This document shows, in pieces, positions 18,122 through 26,340 of a DNA stretch of 57,654 bases. Below the pieces are notes generated by a model, which worked only from the letters and a program-made list of their open reading frames with translations, was not told the DNA's origin and did no database searches. This DNA is from Bacteroidales bacterium. Its GTDB lineage: Bacteria; Bacteroidota; Bacteroidia; Bacteroidales; Paludibacteraceae. Numbering within the stretch: the stretch's first letter is position 1; each line of letters starts with the position of its first letter. The stretch is from assembly GCA_015654525.1 (NCBI GenBank), contig JAATGT010000266.1, positions 1 to 57,654 of the forward strand, given 5' to 3'. Both the position numbers and the translations under genes were made by a program.

Positions 18122-19125
18122 TTCGTTCTCTTCAATTGAAATTTACACACATTCTCAATGCATTTTGAGATGGGTGTAAATTCAAAATTGATTGATTGCT
18201 TTATCTTTTTATTCGAATAAAATTCGCGACTAGTGGCAGATCGGGCGGTTCCGCGATCCAGTAATGGCTTAAAACGAAATATCTTCCCCAATATTTCTGA
18301 AATCAGGCCAATAGTCCAAAGTAGTTTTCTTCCTATTGGTATAAATGGTCGACGTTTTCCAAATCCATCGGCCATCCAACTGAGAATGTCTTTATTCGAA
18401 CAGTTTTCGGCAACCAGAATAAATTGTTCGCCCGATATGTCGGAATTACAGAGTTGAATCATTGCTCTTACTACATCTTGAACGGCAACATAACCACTAC
18501 CTCCGTTAGTGTAAAACTGTAAACCCTTTTGAACTTGAGAAAATAGTTGAGAGCTTCCGCTGTTATTTGTTGAAACTCCCAAAATGACACCCGGATTGAC
18601 AATTATAGCTTTTAATCCCTGACGAATACCTTTCCAAACTTCTTGTTCTGAATAATATTTACTTTGGGAATATAATGATCTGTTTGGACTTTCAACCCAC
18701 TTTGAACTTTCATCTATCATTTTATTTTTGTCTTCTTTGCCGCAAGCAGCAATGGAGCTGACAAAACATAATTTCTGAATGCCTGCTTCAATTGATAGTT
18801 CGACAATATTTCGTGTCCCGACTACATTGGTATCCATTAGTATATCAGTACTATTTCCGAGTGATACCATTGCTGCGCAATGATAAATTGTTGTTACCCC
18901 TTCCATCGCTTCTCGGATGGAGTTGATATCGAGGATATCGGCCTGCTTCCAGTTTATTCTTGCCGTATATTTTTCTGGCTCTGATGTGTAAAAACTGAAA
19001 ATTGTATTTAATGCTTTTAAATTGCTTGACGAGCGGTAAATAGCCGTTATGTGCTCATTTTTTTGCAATAAATGCCAGCATAAGTTTCCTCCCACAAGGC
19101 CGGTGGCTCCAGTTACCAATATCAT
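18118..19125 (-). CDS. NAD(P)-dependent epimerase/dehydratase (extended SDR)
   Basis: The 335-residue protein has the Rossmann motif TGATGLVGGNL at its N-terminus and the catalytic YSQSKYYSE (Tyr-x-x-x-Lys) near residue 153. The cofactor loop NPGVILG follows near 178. It belongs to the extended SDR group (dihydroflavonol-reductase or 3-beta-HSD-like). The substrate cannot be told from sequence; sugar, sterol-like or aldehyde reduction are possible. It is divergent from the LOG gene across a 16-bp palindrome and convergent with argD. Confidence 0.85.
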   Translation of the reverse strand: MILVTGATGLVGGNLCWHLLQKNEHITAIYRSSSNLKALNTIFSFYTSEPEKYTARINWKQADILDINSIREAMEGVTTIYHCAAMVSLGNSTDILMDTNVVGTRNIVELSIEAGIQKLCFVSSIAACGKEDKNKMIDESSKWVESPNRSLYSQSKYYSEQEVWKGIRQGLKAIIVNPGVILGVSTNNSGSSQLFSQVQKGLQFYTNGGSGYVAVQDVVRAMIQLCNSDISGEQFILVAENCSNKDILSWMADGFGKRRPFIPIGRKLLWTIGLISEILGKIFRFKPLLDRGTARSATSREFYSNKKIKQSINFEFTPISKCIENVCKFQLKRTN

Positions 19126-19126
19126 T

Positions 19127-19164
19127 TTTCCGTATTTTTGAAATTCAATTCAAAAATACGGAAA
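19127..19164. promoter_or_regulatory. 16-bp perfect palindrome between divergent genes
   Basis: TTTCCGTATTTTTGAA (19127-19142) and its exact complement (19149-19164) flank a 6-bp spacer. The right arm contains CAAAAATA, which is a -7 box for the minus-strand SDR gene. Another -7 box TATTTTTG (19173-19180) lies just downstream for the plus strand. It is well placed for an operator. Confidence 0.55.
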
Positions 19165-19219
19165 GAAAACAGTATTTTTGCATTTAATTTTAGAATAGAT
19201 AAATTCATTTTTTCATTTT

Positions 19220-19798
19220 ATGCAAAACATTTGTGTCTATTGTGCCTCAAGCACTCAAATAAAGTCGAGTTATTTTGATGCTACTACCCGATTAGCCAAA
19301 ATTTTGGCTGGTGCACAACTTACTGTTGTGTATGGCGGAGGCTCAAATGGACTTATGGGACAATTAGCTGATAGTGCTTTGGATGCGGGTGGAAGAGTTA
19401 TCGGAATTATTCCCCGTTTTATGTGTGAAGTGGAATGGAATCATACCAATTTGACAGAGCTTATTTTGGTGGAAACGATGCATGAACGAAAAGAAAAAAT
19501 GGCTATGATGGCCGACGCTGTTGTGGCTTTGCCTGGAGGTTGTGGCACTTTGGAGGAATTACTGGAAGTAATAACCTGGAAAAAACTAGGTATTTTTACT
19601 AAGCCAATCGTTATAGTGAATCTCGAAGGTTATTATGATGATTTGATAGCCCTGTTGAATAGGACAGTTGATGAGCATTTTATGCGGAACGAACATCGCC
19701 AAATGTGGGAAGTGGTGGAAACTCCTGAAGAAGTTTTGCCTGCAATTCAAAATGCAGTTGTCTGGAATTCTAATGCCCGTGCTTTTGCTGCACTTTAA
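19220..19798 (+). CDS. LOG family protein (TIGR00730), probable cytokinin riboside 5'-monophosphate phosphoribohydrolase-like enzyme
   Basis: The 192-residue protein has the LOG family motifs: VYGGGSNGLMG near residue 35 and the catalytic/phosphate motif PGGCGTLEEL near residue 105, with MHERKEKM before it. LOG enzymes hydrolyse the N-glycosidic bond of nucleoside monophosphates such as AMP; the bacterial substrate is usually unproved. It is followed after 9 bp by a DUF4271 gene and then hemD, so it may head an operon. Confidence 0.9.
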   Translation: MQNICVYCASSTQIKSSYFDATTRLAKILAGAQLTVVYGGGSNGLMGQLADSALDAGGRVIGIIPRFMCEVEWNHTNLTELILVETMHERKEKMAMMADAVVALPGGCGTLEELLEVITWKKLGIFTKPIVIVNLEGYYDDLIALLNRTVDEHFMRNEHRQMWEVVETPEEVLPAIQNAVVWNSNARAFAAL

Positions 19799-19807
19799 AA
19801 AATATAT

Positions 19808-20623
19808 ATGCTTCAGCCTGATACGATACAAACACTAAGCGATAGTACAAAGGTTTTTCCTGATTCATTGGCTCGATTGGACTCGCTGGCAAAGGTAGAT
19901 TCGTTAAACGTAGCTGATTCGTTGAAAGCAATTGCTCAAATTCCACGAGGCTTTATTGGCATTCCGCATCCTTCACTCCCTCAAACTGAAAGTTGGGTAT
20001 TTTTGGTTTTGCTCGGTTTCTTTTTTCTTTTTGTTTATGCTGTTTCACAATCTTCTGGTTACATAACTGAAACTATAAAGACATTTTTTCAGGTAAAAGA
20101 ACGATCGAGTATTTTTAGCAAGGCTACTGTGAATGATTTCCGGTTTCGGTTTTTTCTGATAATATTTACCATCGGCGTTCTAAGCCTTTATGCTTATCTG
20201 ATTTCATATAAACCTGGGAGTCCTTTCTTGTTGAAGGAATATGGTTGTTTTTTTGTAGCCACCACTCTTTTTGTTATTTTAAAATATTTGTCTTTCAATC
20301 TTGTTGGCTATATTTTCCTTTCTCCGCTTAGTTTGAGGATGGCTAAAGAGAGTTATCTGAATGTTGTATCATTCCTGGGGATCCTTTTATACCCGTTATT
20401 GATTTTGCAAATTTATATTCCGAATCATTATGCTGGATTTATTGAGATTGTGAGTCTGAGTGTTTGCTTAATTGCATGTATTCTTGTCATAATTAAACTA
20501 TTTCAAATATTTTTGCATAAAATTGTAGCTTCTTTTTATATATTGTTGTATCTTTGCACCCTCGAAATTTTACCCCTTGTTCTTCTATATCAGGTGTATC
20601 AATTCGTATTAAAGATTGTTTAA
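19808..20623 (+). CDS. DUF4271 integral membrane protein
   Basis: The 271-residue protein begins with a soluble stretch of about 60 residues rich in repeated D-S-L units (LARLDSLAKVDSLNVADSL). About six membrane helices follow (around 65-85, 115-137, 145-170, 183-202, 210-232, 240-262). This family is found in Bacteroidota directly upstream of hemD, as here. Its function is unknown. Start ATG is 9 bp after the LOG gene stop. Confidence 0.85.
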   Translation: MLQPDTIQTLSDSTKVFPDSLARLDSLAKVDSLNVADSLKAIAQIPRGFIGIPHPSLPQTESWVFLVLLGFFFLFVYAVSQSSGYITETIKTFFQVKERSSIFSKATVNDFRFRFFLIIFTIGVLSLYAYLISYKPGSPFLLKEYGCFFVATTLFVILKYLSFNLVGYIFLSPLSLRMAKESYLNVVSFLGILLYPLLILQIYIPNHYAGFIEIVSLSVCLIACILVIIKLFQIFLHKIVASFYILLYLCTLEILPLVLLYQVYQFVLKIV

Positions 20624-20640
20624 ATTTAAACGTTATTGTT

Positions 20641-21399
20641 TTGAAAATAAAGAAGATACTTGTGTCGCAACCTCAGCCGACAACTGAAAAATCGCCATAT
20701 TTTGATATTAGCGAAAAGTATAGTGTCAAAATTGATTTTCGCCCATTTATTAAGGTTGAGCCGGTTCCAGCAAAAGAGTTCAGAACTCAACGTATATCCA
20801 TTTTAGATCATACGGCTATTATTTTTAATGCCCGTCACGGGATTGACCATTTTTTTCGGTTGTGCGAAGAGTTGCGTATTACAATTCCTGAAACGATGAA
20901 ATATTTCTGTGTTTCAGAATCCGTTGCTCTATACCTCCAACGCTATATTCATTACCGCAAGCGTAAAGTGTTCTTTGGTGCTACAGGTAAGTTAATTGAT
21001 TTAGTTACGATTTTGAATAAACATGTAGAAGAAAAATACTTGTTTATCACTTCCGATGTGCAGAATGAAGATACCTTGACCACGCTGGAGAAATCTAAGA
21101 TTACGTACAACCAGGCAATTATGTACAAAACGGTAAGTAATGACTTTGGTCCGAACGAAGAATTTAATTATGACATGCTGTTGTTTTTCAGTCCGGTTGG
21201 AATTAGTTCTTTGGTGAAAAATTTTCCTGATTTTGTCCAGGGCGATATTCAGATTGGATGTTTCGGAGCTACAACGGCTCAAGCGGTTCGTGATGCTGGG
21301 CTACGACTGGACATTGAAGCTCCGCTTCCTGGAATGCCGTCGATGACTATGGCTCTAGAAAACTTTTTAAAGGAAAATAATAAAAAAGGAAAGAAGTAA
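20641..21399 (+). CDS. hemD: Uroporphyrinogen-III synthase
   Basis: HemD closes hydroxymethylbilane to uroporphyrinogen III in haem synthesis. The protein is 252 residues from a TTG start at 20641, chosen because the family begins KIKKILVSQPQP; the open frame upstream overlaps DUF4271 and has no similarity. Conserved family segments include KSPYFDISEKYSVKIDFRPFI, DHTAIIFNARHGIDHFF and the C-terminal FFSPVGISSLVKNF...GCFGATTAQAVRDAG. It lies 17 bp after DUF4271 and a strong terminator follows. Confidence 0.88.
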   Translation: MKIKKILVSQPQPTTEKSPYFDISEKYSVKIDFRPFIKVEPVPAKEFRTQRISILDHTAIIFNARHGIDHFFRLCEELRITIPETMKYFCVSESVALYLQRYIHYRKRKVFFGATGKLIDLVTILNKHVEEKYLFITSDVQNEDTLTTLEKSKITYNQAIMYKTVSNDFGPNEEFNYDMLLFFSPVGISSLVKNFPDFVQGDIQIGCFGATTAQAVRDAGLRLDIEAPLPGMPSMTMALENFLKENNKKGKK

Positions 21400-21420
21400 A
21401 TTCATCCTGTAAAAACTTAG

Positions 21421-21470
21421 CTATCCCAAAAGTATCGAAGATTTTCCGTACTTTTGGGATAGTTTATTTT
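21421..21470 (+). terminator. Terminator between hemD and rnpA
   Basis: CTATCCCAAAAGTA (21421-21434) pairs perfectly with 21449-21462 (14 bp), then TTTATTTT. It ends only 6 bp before the rnpA start codon, so rnpA must depend on readthrough or on a promoter inside this element. It may be regulatory. Confidence 0.75.
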
Positions 21471-21475
21471 AAACC

Positions 21476-21916
21476 ATGAACCATCCAAATTCATTTCCAA
21501 AATCAGAACACTTATGCGGAGACAAACGTATTGGGCAGCTCTTTACACGGGGTGATGCATTTATTGCTTATCCATTGCGAGTGGTGTATCTGATTGCACC
21601 CAAAAAGGATGTAGAATTTGCGTCGGTGATGGTGAGTGTGCCGAAAAAACGGTTTAAAAGAGCCGTGAAACGGAATAGGCTGAAGCGCTTAATGCGCGAA
21701 GCTTATCGGCTTAATAAACAACCGCTCGTTGCATTGCTGAAAGAAAATGATTTGCAGGTGCACATTGCATTTAATTATGTGTCGGACGATGAGCTTGATT
21801 TTATAGCCGTAGAAAAAAAGATGAAAGTAGCTCTGCAGCGCTTAATGGATAAGATTGTCCCTGCAAGCCCAGCAGAGTCAGATCCAATTGATCAGGCAAT
21901 TTCAGGCAATTTATAA
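21476..21916 (+). CDS. rnpA: Ribonuclease P protein component
   Basis: RnpA is the protein subunit of RNase P, which matures the 5' ends of tRNAs together with its catalytic RNA. At 146 residues it is slightly long, with an extended Glu/Ser-rich tail. The RNA-binding signature [18 protein letters not shown] is at about residues 57-75. The N-terminal [17 protein letters not shown] matches the family. It is followed by yidD after 11 bp, the standard pairing. The start codon lies 14 bp after the stem of a strong hairpin. Confidence 0.95.
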   Translation: MNHPNSFPKSEHLCGDKRIGQLFTRGDAFIAYPLRVVYLIAPKKDVEFASVMVSVPKKRFKRAVKRNRLKRLMREAYRLNKQPLVALLKENDLQVHIAFNYVSDDELDFIAVEKKMKVALQRLMDKIVPASPAESDPIDQAISGNL

Positions 21917-21927
21917 ACTACAGGTCT

Positions 21928-22149
21928 ATGAAAAAGATTTTTCAGTTTATTGTTCTACTTCCTGTGTATTTTTATCGGTACAGCTTATCGCCGCTTCTGC
22001 CGCCGCGGTGCCGGTATACTCCTACATGCTCTCAATATACCATCGAGGCTGTGAAAAAACATGGCATCATTAAGGGTGGCTGGCTTTCCATTAAGCGCAT
22101 TGCCAGTTGTCATCCGTGGGGTGGGAGCGGTTATGACCCTGTGCCTTAA
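21928..22149 (+). CDS. yidD: Membrane protein insertion efficiency factor YidD
   Basis: YidD is a small membrane-associated protein that assists insertion of proteins through YidC. The 73-residue product has the family motifs [25 protein letters not shown] and [24 protein letters not shown], with the three conserved cysteines. It follows rnpA directly, as is usual. Confidence 0.95.
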   Translation: MKKIFQFIVLLPVYFYRYSLSPLLPPRCRYTPTCSQYTIEAVKKHGIIKGGWLSIKRIASCHPWGGSGYDPVP

Positions 22150-22195
22150 AAGCCCGGGTTCCTATTTGCTTTTTTACAAAAGAATTGCTGTTCGG

Positions 22196-22225
22196 TTGTT
22201 GCACTAAAGAAAAATTGTATCTTTG
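22196..22225 (+). promoter_or_regulatory. lpxK promoter
   Basis: TTG (22196-22198) precedes TATCTTTG (22218-22225) by 19 bp. The probable TTG start codon of lpxK is 36 bp downstream. Confidence 0.55.
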
Positions 22226-22261
22226 CTATTCACTTTATTTTTTTAGAAATAACACTACTGT

Positions 22262-23350
22262 TTGGCAGCTCCTGTAAAACATATTATCCTTCTCCCCTTT
22301 TCGCTATTTTTCCGGATAGTGACTGGGGTTCGTAACTGGCTTTTTAATAACGAGCTGATTAAATCCCGTTCTTTCGATATTCCTGTTATCTCCATAGGTA
22401 ATCTGGCTGTGGGAGGTACCGGAAAAACTCCGCATACCGAATTTGTACTTTCGGCCTTGCAAGATGAGTGGAAACCGGCCATGCTGAGCCGCGGATATAA
22501 ACGCAAAACACGAGGATTTTATCTGGCCGACGAAAAGGCAAGTAGCCGGACGCTGGGTGACGAGCCGTTTCAAATTTTTCAGAAATTTCCCCAGGTAACG
22601 GTGGCCGTGGATGAGAAGCGGGTGCACGGCGTGTCGAAACTGCAGGAACTGGTGCCAGATCTGCAACTGGTTGTCTTGGATGACGCTTTTCAGCATCGTT
22701 ATATTCAGGCAGGTTTTTCCATTTTACTAACCGATTTTTCTAATTTATATACCCGCGATAGTTTACTGCCTTACGGTCGGCTGCGCGAGTCGAGAGCTGG
22801 AAGCAAACGGGCCGATTTAATTGTGGTTACCAAATGTCCGGTAGACTTACCGCCCATCGATATGCGGTTGATAGAAATGGAGCTGAATCCTCAAACACAT
22901 CAGTCGGTGTTTTTTTCCAGCTATGTTTATGACGAACTCCGTCCAGTTTTCCTTCATGCAGAACCCGAAAACTGGACGGTAGACAGACTAAAACAATCGC
23001 AAGCCGGTGTGTTGCTGGTGGCGGGCATCGTGTCGCCAGGGCAGATTGTAGATTATCTGGCAGATTACACGCAGACTATTAAAACCTTGTTTTTTGCCGA
23101 TCATCATGCTTTTCAGTCGAAAGATTTTGGGCTGATTAGCAAAACCTTCGAAGCAATTACTACATCGGACAAAATACTGTTGGTAACCGAAAAAGATGCA
23201 GCGCGGCTGCAGTCGAATCCGAACTTTCCGGACGAACTCAAGTCGCGCACTTTCGCGTTGCCGATACGCGTAAAAATATTACATAATCAAGAACCATTAT
23301 TTATTCAAAAAATTAAGAACTATGTTGTTGAAAATTCAAGAAACAGCTGA
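22262..23350 (+). CDS. lpxK: Tetraacyldisaccharide 4'-kinase
   Basis: LpxK phosphorylates the 4' position of the lipid A disaccharide precursor at the inner membrane. The 362-residue protein has an N-terminal hydrophobic segment (HIILLPFSLFFRIVTGVRNW) and the kinase P-loop GNLAVGGTGKTPHTEF near residue 47. VVLDDAFQHRYIQ near residue 137 is the DDxFQHR signature. The start is TTG at 22262: an in-frame stop lies 12 bp upstream and the family aligns from the first residues. The 3' end overlaps the next gene by 29 bp, suggesting coupled translation. Confidence 0.92.
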   Translation: MAAPVKHIILLPFSLFFRIVTGVRNWLFNNELIKSRSFDIPVISIGNLAVGGTGKTPHTEFVLSALQDEWKPAMLSRGYKRKTRGFYLADEKASSRTLGDEPFQIFQKFPQVTVAVDEKRVHGVSKLQELVPDLQLVVLDDAFQHRYIQAGFSILLTDFSNLYTRDSLLPYGRLRESRAGSKRADLIVVTKCPVDLPPIDMRLIEMELNPQTHQSVFFSSYVYDELRPVFLHAEPENWTVDRLKQSQAGVLLVAGIVSPGQIVDYLADYTQTIKTLFFADHHAFQSKDFGLISKTFEAITTSDKILLVTEKDAARLQSNPNFPDELKSRTFALPIRVKILHNQEPLFIQKIKNYVVENSRNS

Positions 23351-24134
23351 TTTCCTACGGTCCAAAATTTCATCGAGCCCTAAAACCGGAATCATTCTTG
23401 GTACCGGACTTGGAAACCTGGTGACACAGATTACCGATAAAACAGAAATACCTTATGAGATAATCCCTAATTTCCCTGTTTCGACTGTTGAAGGTCATAG
23501 CGGAAAGCTTATTGTAGGTAAGCTTGGCGATGTAGATGTGCTGGCTATGCAGGGTCGTTTTCATTATTACGAAGGTTACGATATGAAGGCCGTAACCTTT
23601 CCGGTACGCGTGATGAAGGCATTGGGCATTGAAACCCTTTTGGTGTCGAATGCGTCAGGTGGGGTAAACCCCGATTTTGAGATTGGCGATTTGATGATTA
23701 TTACCGATCATATCAACCTTTTTCCCGAACATCCGCTGCGGGGCAAAAACTTCCCCGAGCTGGGTACGCGTTTCCCCGATATGAGCGAAGCTTATTCGAA
23801 GGACTTGATTGCGAAAGCAAAACAAATTGCTGCCGAGCACAAAATTAAAGTGGTGGAAGGCGTGTACGTGGGTACTACCGGACCAACCTTTGAGACTCCT
23901 GCCGAATATCGTTACTTCCGTACCATTGGTGGCGACGCTGTGGGTATGAGCACGGTACCCGAGGTGATTGTGGCCAATCACGCCGGTCTGAAATGTTTTG
24001 GTATTTCTATTGTGACCGATCTGGGTGTTCCCGGAAAAATAGTGGAAGTAAGCCACGAAGAGGTACAGGAAATAGGCAACTCGGTGCAGCCACTTATGAC
24101 GCTTATTATGAAAGAGCTGATCCGTAAGGTGTAA
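23322..24134 (+). CDS. Purine-nucleoside phosphorylase I
   Basis: This trimeric-type PNP cleaves inosine, guanosine and possibly xanthosine with phosphate. The 270-residue protein has the phosphate-binding GTGLGNLV near residue 26, EGHSGKL near 62, the family signature LVSNASGGVNPDFEIGDLMIITDHIN around 108-133, and the base-binding segment GPTFETPAEYR. It overlaps the end of lpxK by 29 bp. Genes of this family are named punA or deoD-like in different genomes, so no symbol is given. Confidence 0.92.
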   Translation: MLLKIQETADFLRSKISSSPKTGIILGTGLGNLVTQITDKTEIPYEIIPNFPVSTVEGHSGKLIVGKLGDVDVLAMQGRFHYYEGYDMKAVTFPVRVMKALGIETLLVSNASGGVNPDFEIGDLMIITDHINLFPEHPLRGKNFPELGTRFPDMSEAYSKDLIAKAKQIAAEHKIKVVEGVYVGTTGPTFETPAEYRYFRTIGGDAVGMSTVPEVIVANHAGLKCFGISIVTDLGVPGKIVEVSHEEVQEIGNSVQPLMTLIMKELIRKV

Positions 24135-24455
24135 AACAGCATCTTATGCTTCGCGTCTAAACAATCTTGCAGTTCGTAACTATTTATATGTAGGGGCTGT
24201 ATCAAGAGTCTTTTTAGAACGTAAATGACCAAAATGCGCAAATTATCGCAATTGTACAGAATTGAAATTCGGTAAATAATATTCTGATTTCCAAATCAGA
24301 TTTGCGAAAATTTGTGGCATTTGCGTTATTTGCGTGCTTTTGATACAAGCTCAATAAATAGTTTTTCACCGAGGTCGGTTTATTCGTCGAAATGGCATAT
24401 CTTTGCACCCATTATTAATAAACGTGTACTTGAAAACCACGATAAAACAAGAAAA
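24135..24455. other. Intergenic stretch upstream of the queuosine transporter gene
   Basis: The 321-bp stretch ends with a -7 promoter box at 24398-24405. It contains repeated variants of GCGCAAATTATCGC/TTTGCGTTATTTGCG (24234-24250 and 24318-24340) in opposite orientation. I see no open frame and no recognisable preQ1 riboswitch. Confidence 0.35.
24398..24405 (+). promoter_or_regulatory. -7 promoter box of the queuosine precursor transporter gene
   Basis: TATCTTTG followed by GCACCC is a full match to the Bacteroidota -7 consensus, 50 bp before the ATG at 24456. This favours that ATG over the longer frame beginning at 24312. Confidence 0.55.
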
Positions 24456-25136
24456 ATGAAAAAACAAGTGTCGGTTGTCTACATGATGTGTGGGCTGCTA
24501 TTTACCGTTTGTCTTATTATTGCCAACATTGTAGGACAAAAACTATTTACGGTCTCCGGATTCGATCTTACCGCCGGAGTACTTATTTTCCCCATTACCT
24601 ATATTCTGAATGACCTGATAGCCGAGGTGTGGGGCTACCGCAAGATGCGCCTGATTATCTGGACGGGATTCTTTATGAATTTCCTTACGGTGCTTGTGTT
24701 TCGAATCAGCATTTGGGCACCGGCTTCGCCTCATTTTGCCAATCAGCAAGCTTTTGCTACGGTGCTGCAGGGTGCCGAGCGCATTGTAGTGGCCAGCTTT
24801 ATAGCTTTTCTTTTCGGGTCGTTTCTCAATGCGTATGTGATGAGTAAAATGAAGATTATGCAACGCGGACGGCATTTCTCGGTACGTGCAGTGGCATCTA
24901 CCATTGTGGGTGAAGGAGCCGACTCACTGGTGTTTTTCACCATTGCTTTCTCGGGCATACTTCCTCACCACGCGCTGTTGACACTTATCGTTACGCAAAC
25001 GACCCTGAAAACCGCCTATGAAATTATTGCTTTGCCACTCACCAACTTTGTTGTGCGGAAGGTAAAGCAGTTTGAACGTACCGATGTGTTCGACAAACAG
25101 ATTTCCTACAATCCGTTTAAAGTAAAAGAGCTCTGA
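24456..25136 (+). CDS. Queuosine precursor transporter (YhhQ/QPTR family)
   Basis: Members of this family import queuosine precursors (preQ0/preQ1 or queuine) for tRNA modification. The 226-residue membrane protein has about six helices. Conserved polar residues include NIVGQK in helix 1, LTAGVLIFPITYILNDLIAEVWGYRK (around residues 33-60), and GEGADSLVFF plus TTLKTAYEIIALP near the end. The start was set at 24456 because a promoter lies between it and the earlier in-frame codon. It is monocistronic with a hairpin behind it. Confidence 0.9.
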   Translation: MKKQVSVVYMMCGLLFTVCLIIANIVGQKLFTVSGFDLTAGVLIFPITYILNDLIAEVWGYRKMRLIIWTGFFMNFLTVLVFRISIWAPASPHFANQQAFATVLQGAERIVVASFIAFLFGSFLNAYVMSKMKIMQRGRHFSVRAVASTIVGEGADSLVFFTIAFSGILPHHALLTLIVTQTTLKTAYEIIALPLTNFVVRKVKQFERTDVFDKQISYNPFKVKEL

Positions 25137-25157
25137 ATAGGTTGAGCTATTGGTATA

Positions 25158-25203
25158 AACTAACGGGTGTTTCAAATTGCTTTGAAACACCCGTTAGTTA
25201 TTT
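25158..25203. terminator. Long perfect hairpin after the transporter gene
   Basis: Bases 25158-25176 pair with 25181-25199 (19 bp, no mismatch) around the loop TTGC. The T-tract after it is short (ATTTAAG), so it is a weaker terminator than its stem suggests. Confidence 0.7.
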
Positions 25204-25279
25204 AAGAATCTAAGCATAACCCTTGCATTAATTATTTATATTCTCTTATTTCCGTTGGCCTTCCATCTCTATAATTAGT

Positions 25280-25471
25280 TTATCTCTTTGATACATTCCC
25301 ATTTTCATCATAGTAATATGTTTCTGTTCTGTCGCTTTGCTCATATGTTTTTGTTCCATTTGCATCTTTTTTCATTGCGCATTTACCAATGCCAGATAGT
25401 AATAAAAATGCCCAAAAGAATATAAGCCATGATTTAATTTCATATTCCTTATTATTCCATTTATACTTCAT
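25280..25471 (-). CDS. Small membrane protein, unknown
   Basis: A 63-residue frame codes one likely membrane helix (SWLIFFWAFLLLSGIGKCAM) flanked by polar ends. The last third (TYEQSDRTETYYYDENGNVSKR) resembles the short repeat-like motifs of toxin or effector fragments. No family was recognised. It could be a relic. Confidence 0.4.
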   Translation of the reverse strand: MKYKWNNKEYEIKSWLIFFWAFLLLSGIGKCAMKKDANGTKTYEQSDRTETYYYDENGNVSKR

Positions 25472-25506
25472 AATACTTCAAATTTAATTATTTATTAGAG
25501 GCACAA

Positions 25507-26117
25507 TTAAAGCCGTTGGTTTTTAAACCCATGACTTTTATTTCTGGTAACTTTAATGTTTGCAAATGGAATTGATAATCTTTTATCATAAAGTCCTTCC
25601 AATGTAGTTTTACTTACATTGCACATAAAAAATTGTAGCATTTGGACCTCGATTTCATTCGGATCGTCACAAAGTCCATAATAAACAGTGAGTGTATTTA
25701 AGTTCTCTAGAGACTTAACCACTGCCCGCCTGAATGAGGTCCACCATCACCAATAGTAGTTGAAAAATACTCTCTGATTCGTTTGCTAATTCCACTCCCA
25801 TTTTTTCGTGTCGTTGCCTTACCAATGTACAAAATACTCTCATCTGGTAACCAAAACCCAGCAAGACGATTTTTTACATTAGTCAAAGTTGCTGGATTAT
25901 TATCAACCAGAAAGTCTTCTACTTTATTAATCCATAATTGAATTTGCTGTTCGTCAAAGTTTGGGTTCTCTGAAATTCCCAGATGTTTATACGGATCACT
26001 GCTTGTCGAAACAACATAAACTCCTTGCTTGTTTTCTTTGAAATTAGCTCCCCACTGAACCTTCTGGAAGTCCAAAATGTCAAACTTACTAAATAATTCT
26101 TGAACTGTTGTTGGCAT
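25507..26117 (-). pseudogene. GIY-YIG-like nuclease-domain protein, frameshifted
   Basis: Residues 1-133 read from ATG at 26117 and contain GVYVVSTSSDP near the start and ILYIGKATTRKNGSGISKRIREYF near the end. These are spaced like the GIY and YIG strands and the following helix of the GIY-YIG fold. The frame then ends after GGQWLSL. The -1 frame continues from about 25718 with KSLENLNTLTVYYGLCDDPNEIEVQMLQFF to TAA at 25507. One missing base between GGQW and KSLENL explains both halves. The intact protein would be about 203 residues with unknown role. Confidence 0.65.
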
Positions 26118-26291
26118 TTATTATTAGTTTATTTCTGTTTTTCTTCAGCTCTCCTACCGTGCCCAAATGCAATTACCTTATTTCATTAACCCAGGCAAGG
26201 CGACTTCAGGTACTTCTTTTTTTTATTTTTTCACCCATCAAAGTTAATACTTCTTCTCGATTCCAACTGATTTTGATAAAATATATTTCAG

Positions 26292-26340
26292 AAAAAAGAG
26301 CAAGAGCGCGAACTCCGGTTTCGCGCTCTTGCTCTTTTTT
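26292..26340. terminator. Bidirectional terminator
   Basis: A 21-bp perfect stem (26292-26312 with 26320-26340) closes the loop CTCCGGT. The arms start with A6 and end with T6. It terminates the minus-strand gene beginning at 27073. Confidence 0.9.

Noticed and set aside
24135-24455. preQ1 riboswitch before the queuosine precursor transporter gene
   Set aside because: The leader between the promoter box and the ATG is only about 45 nt and lacks a recognisable pseudoknot pattern.
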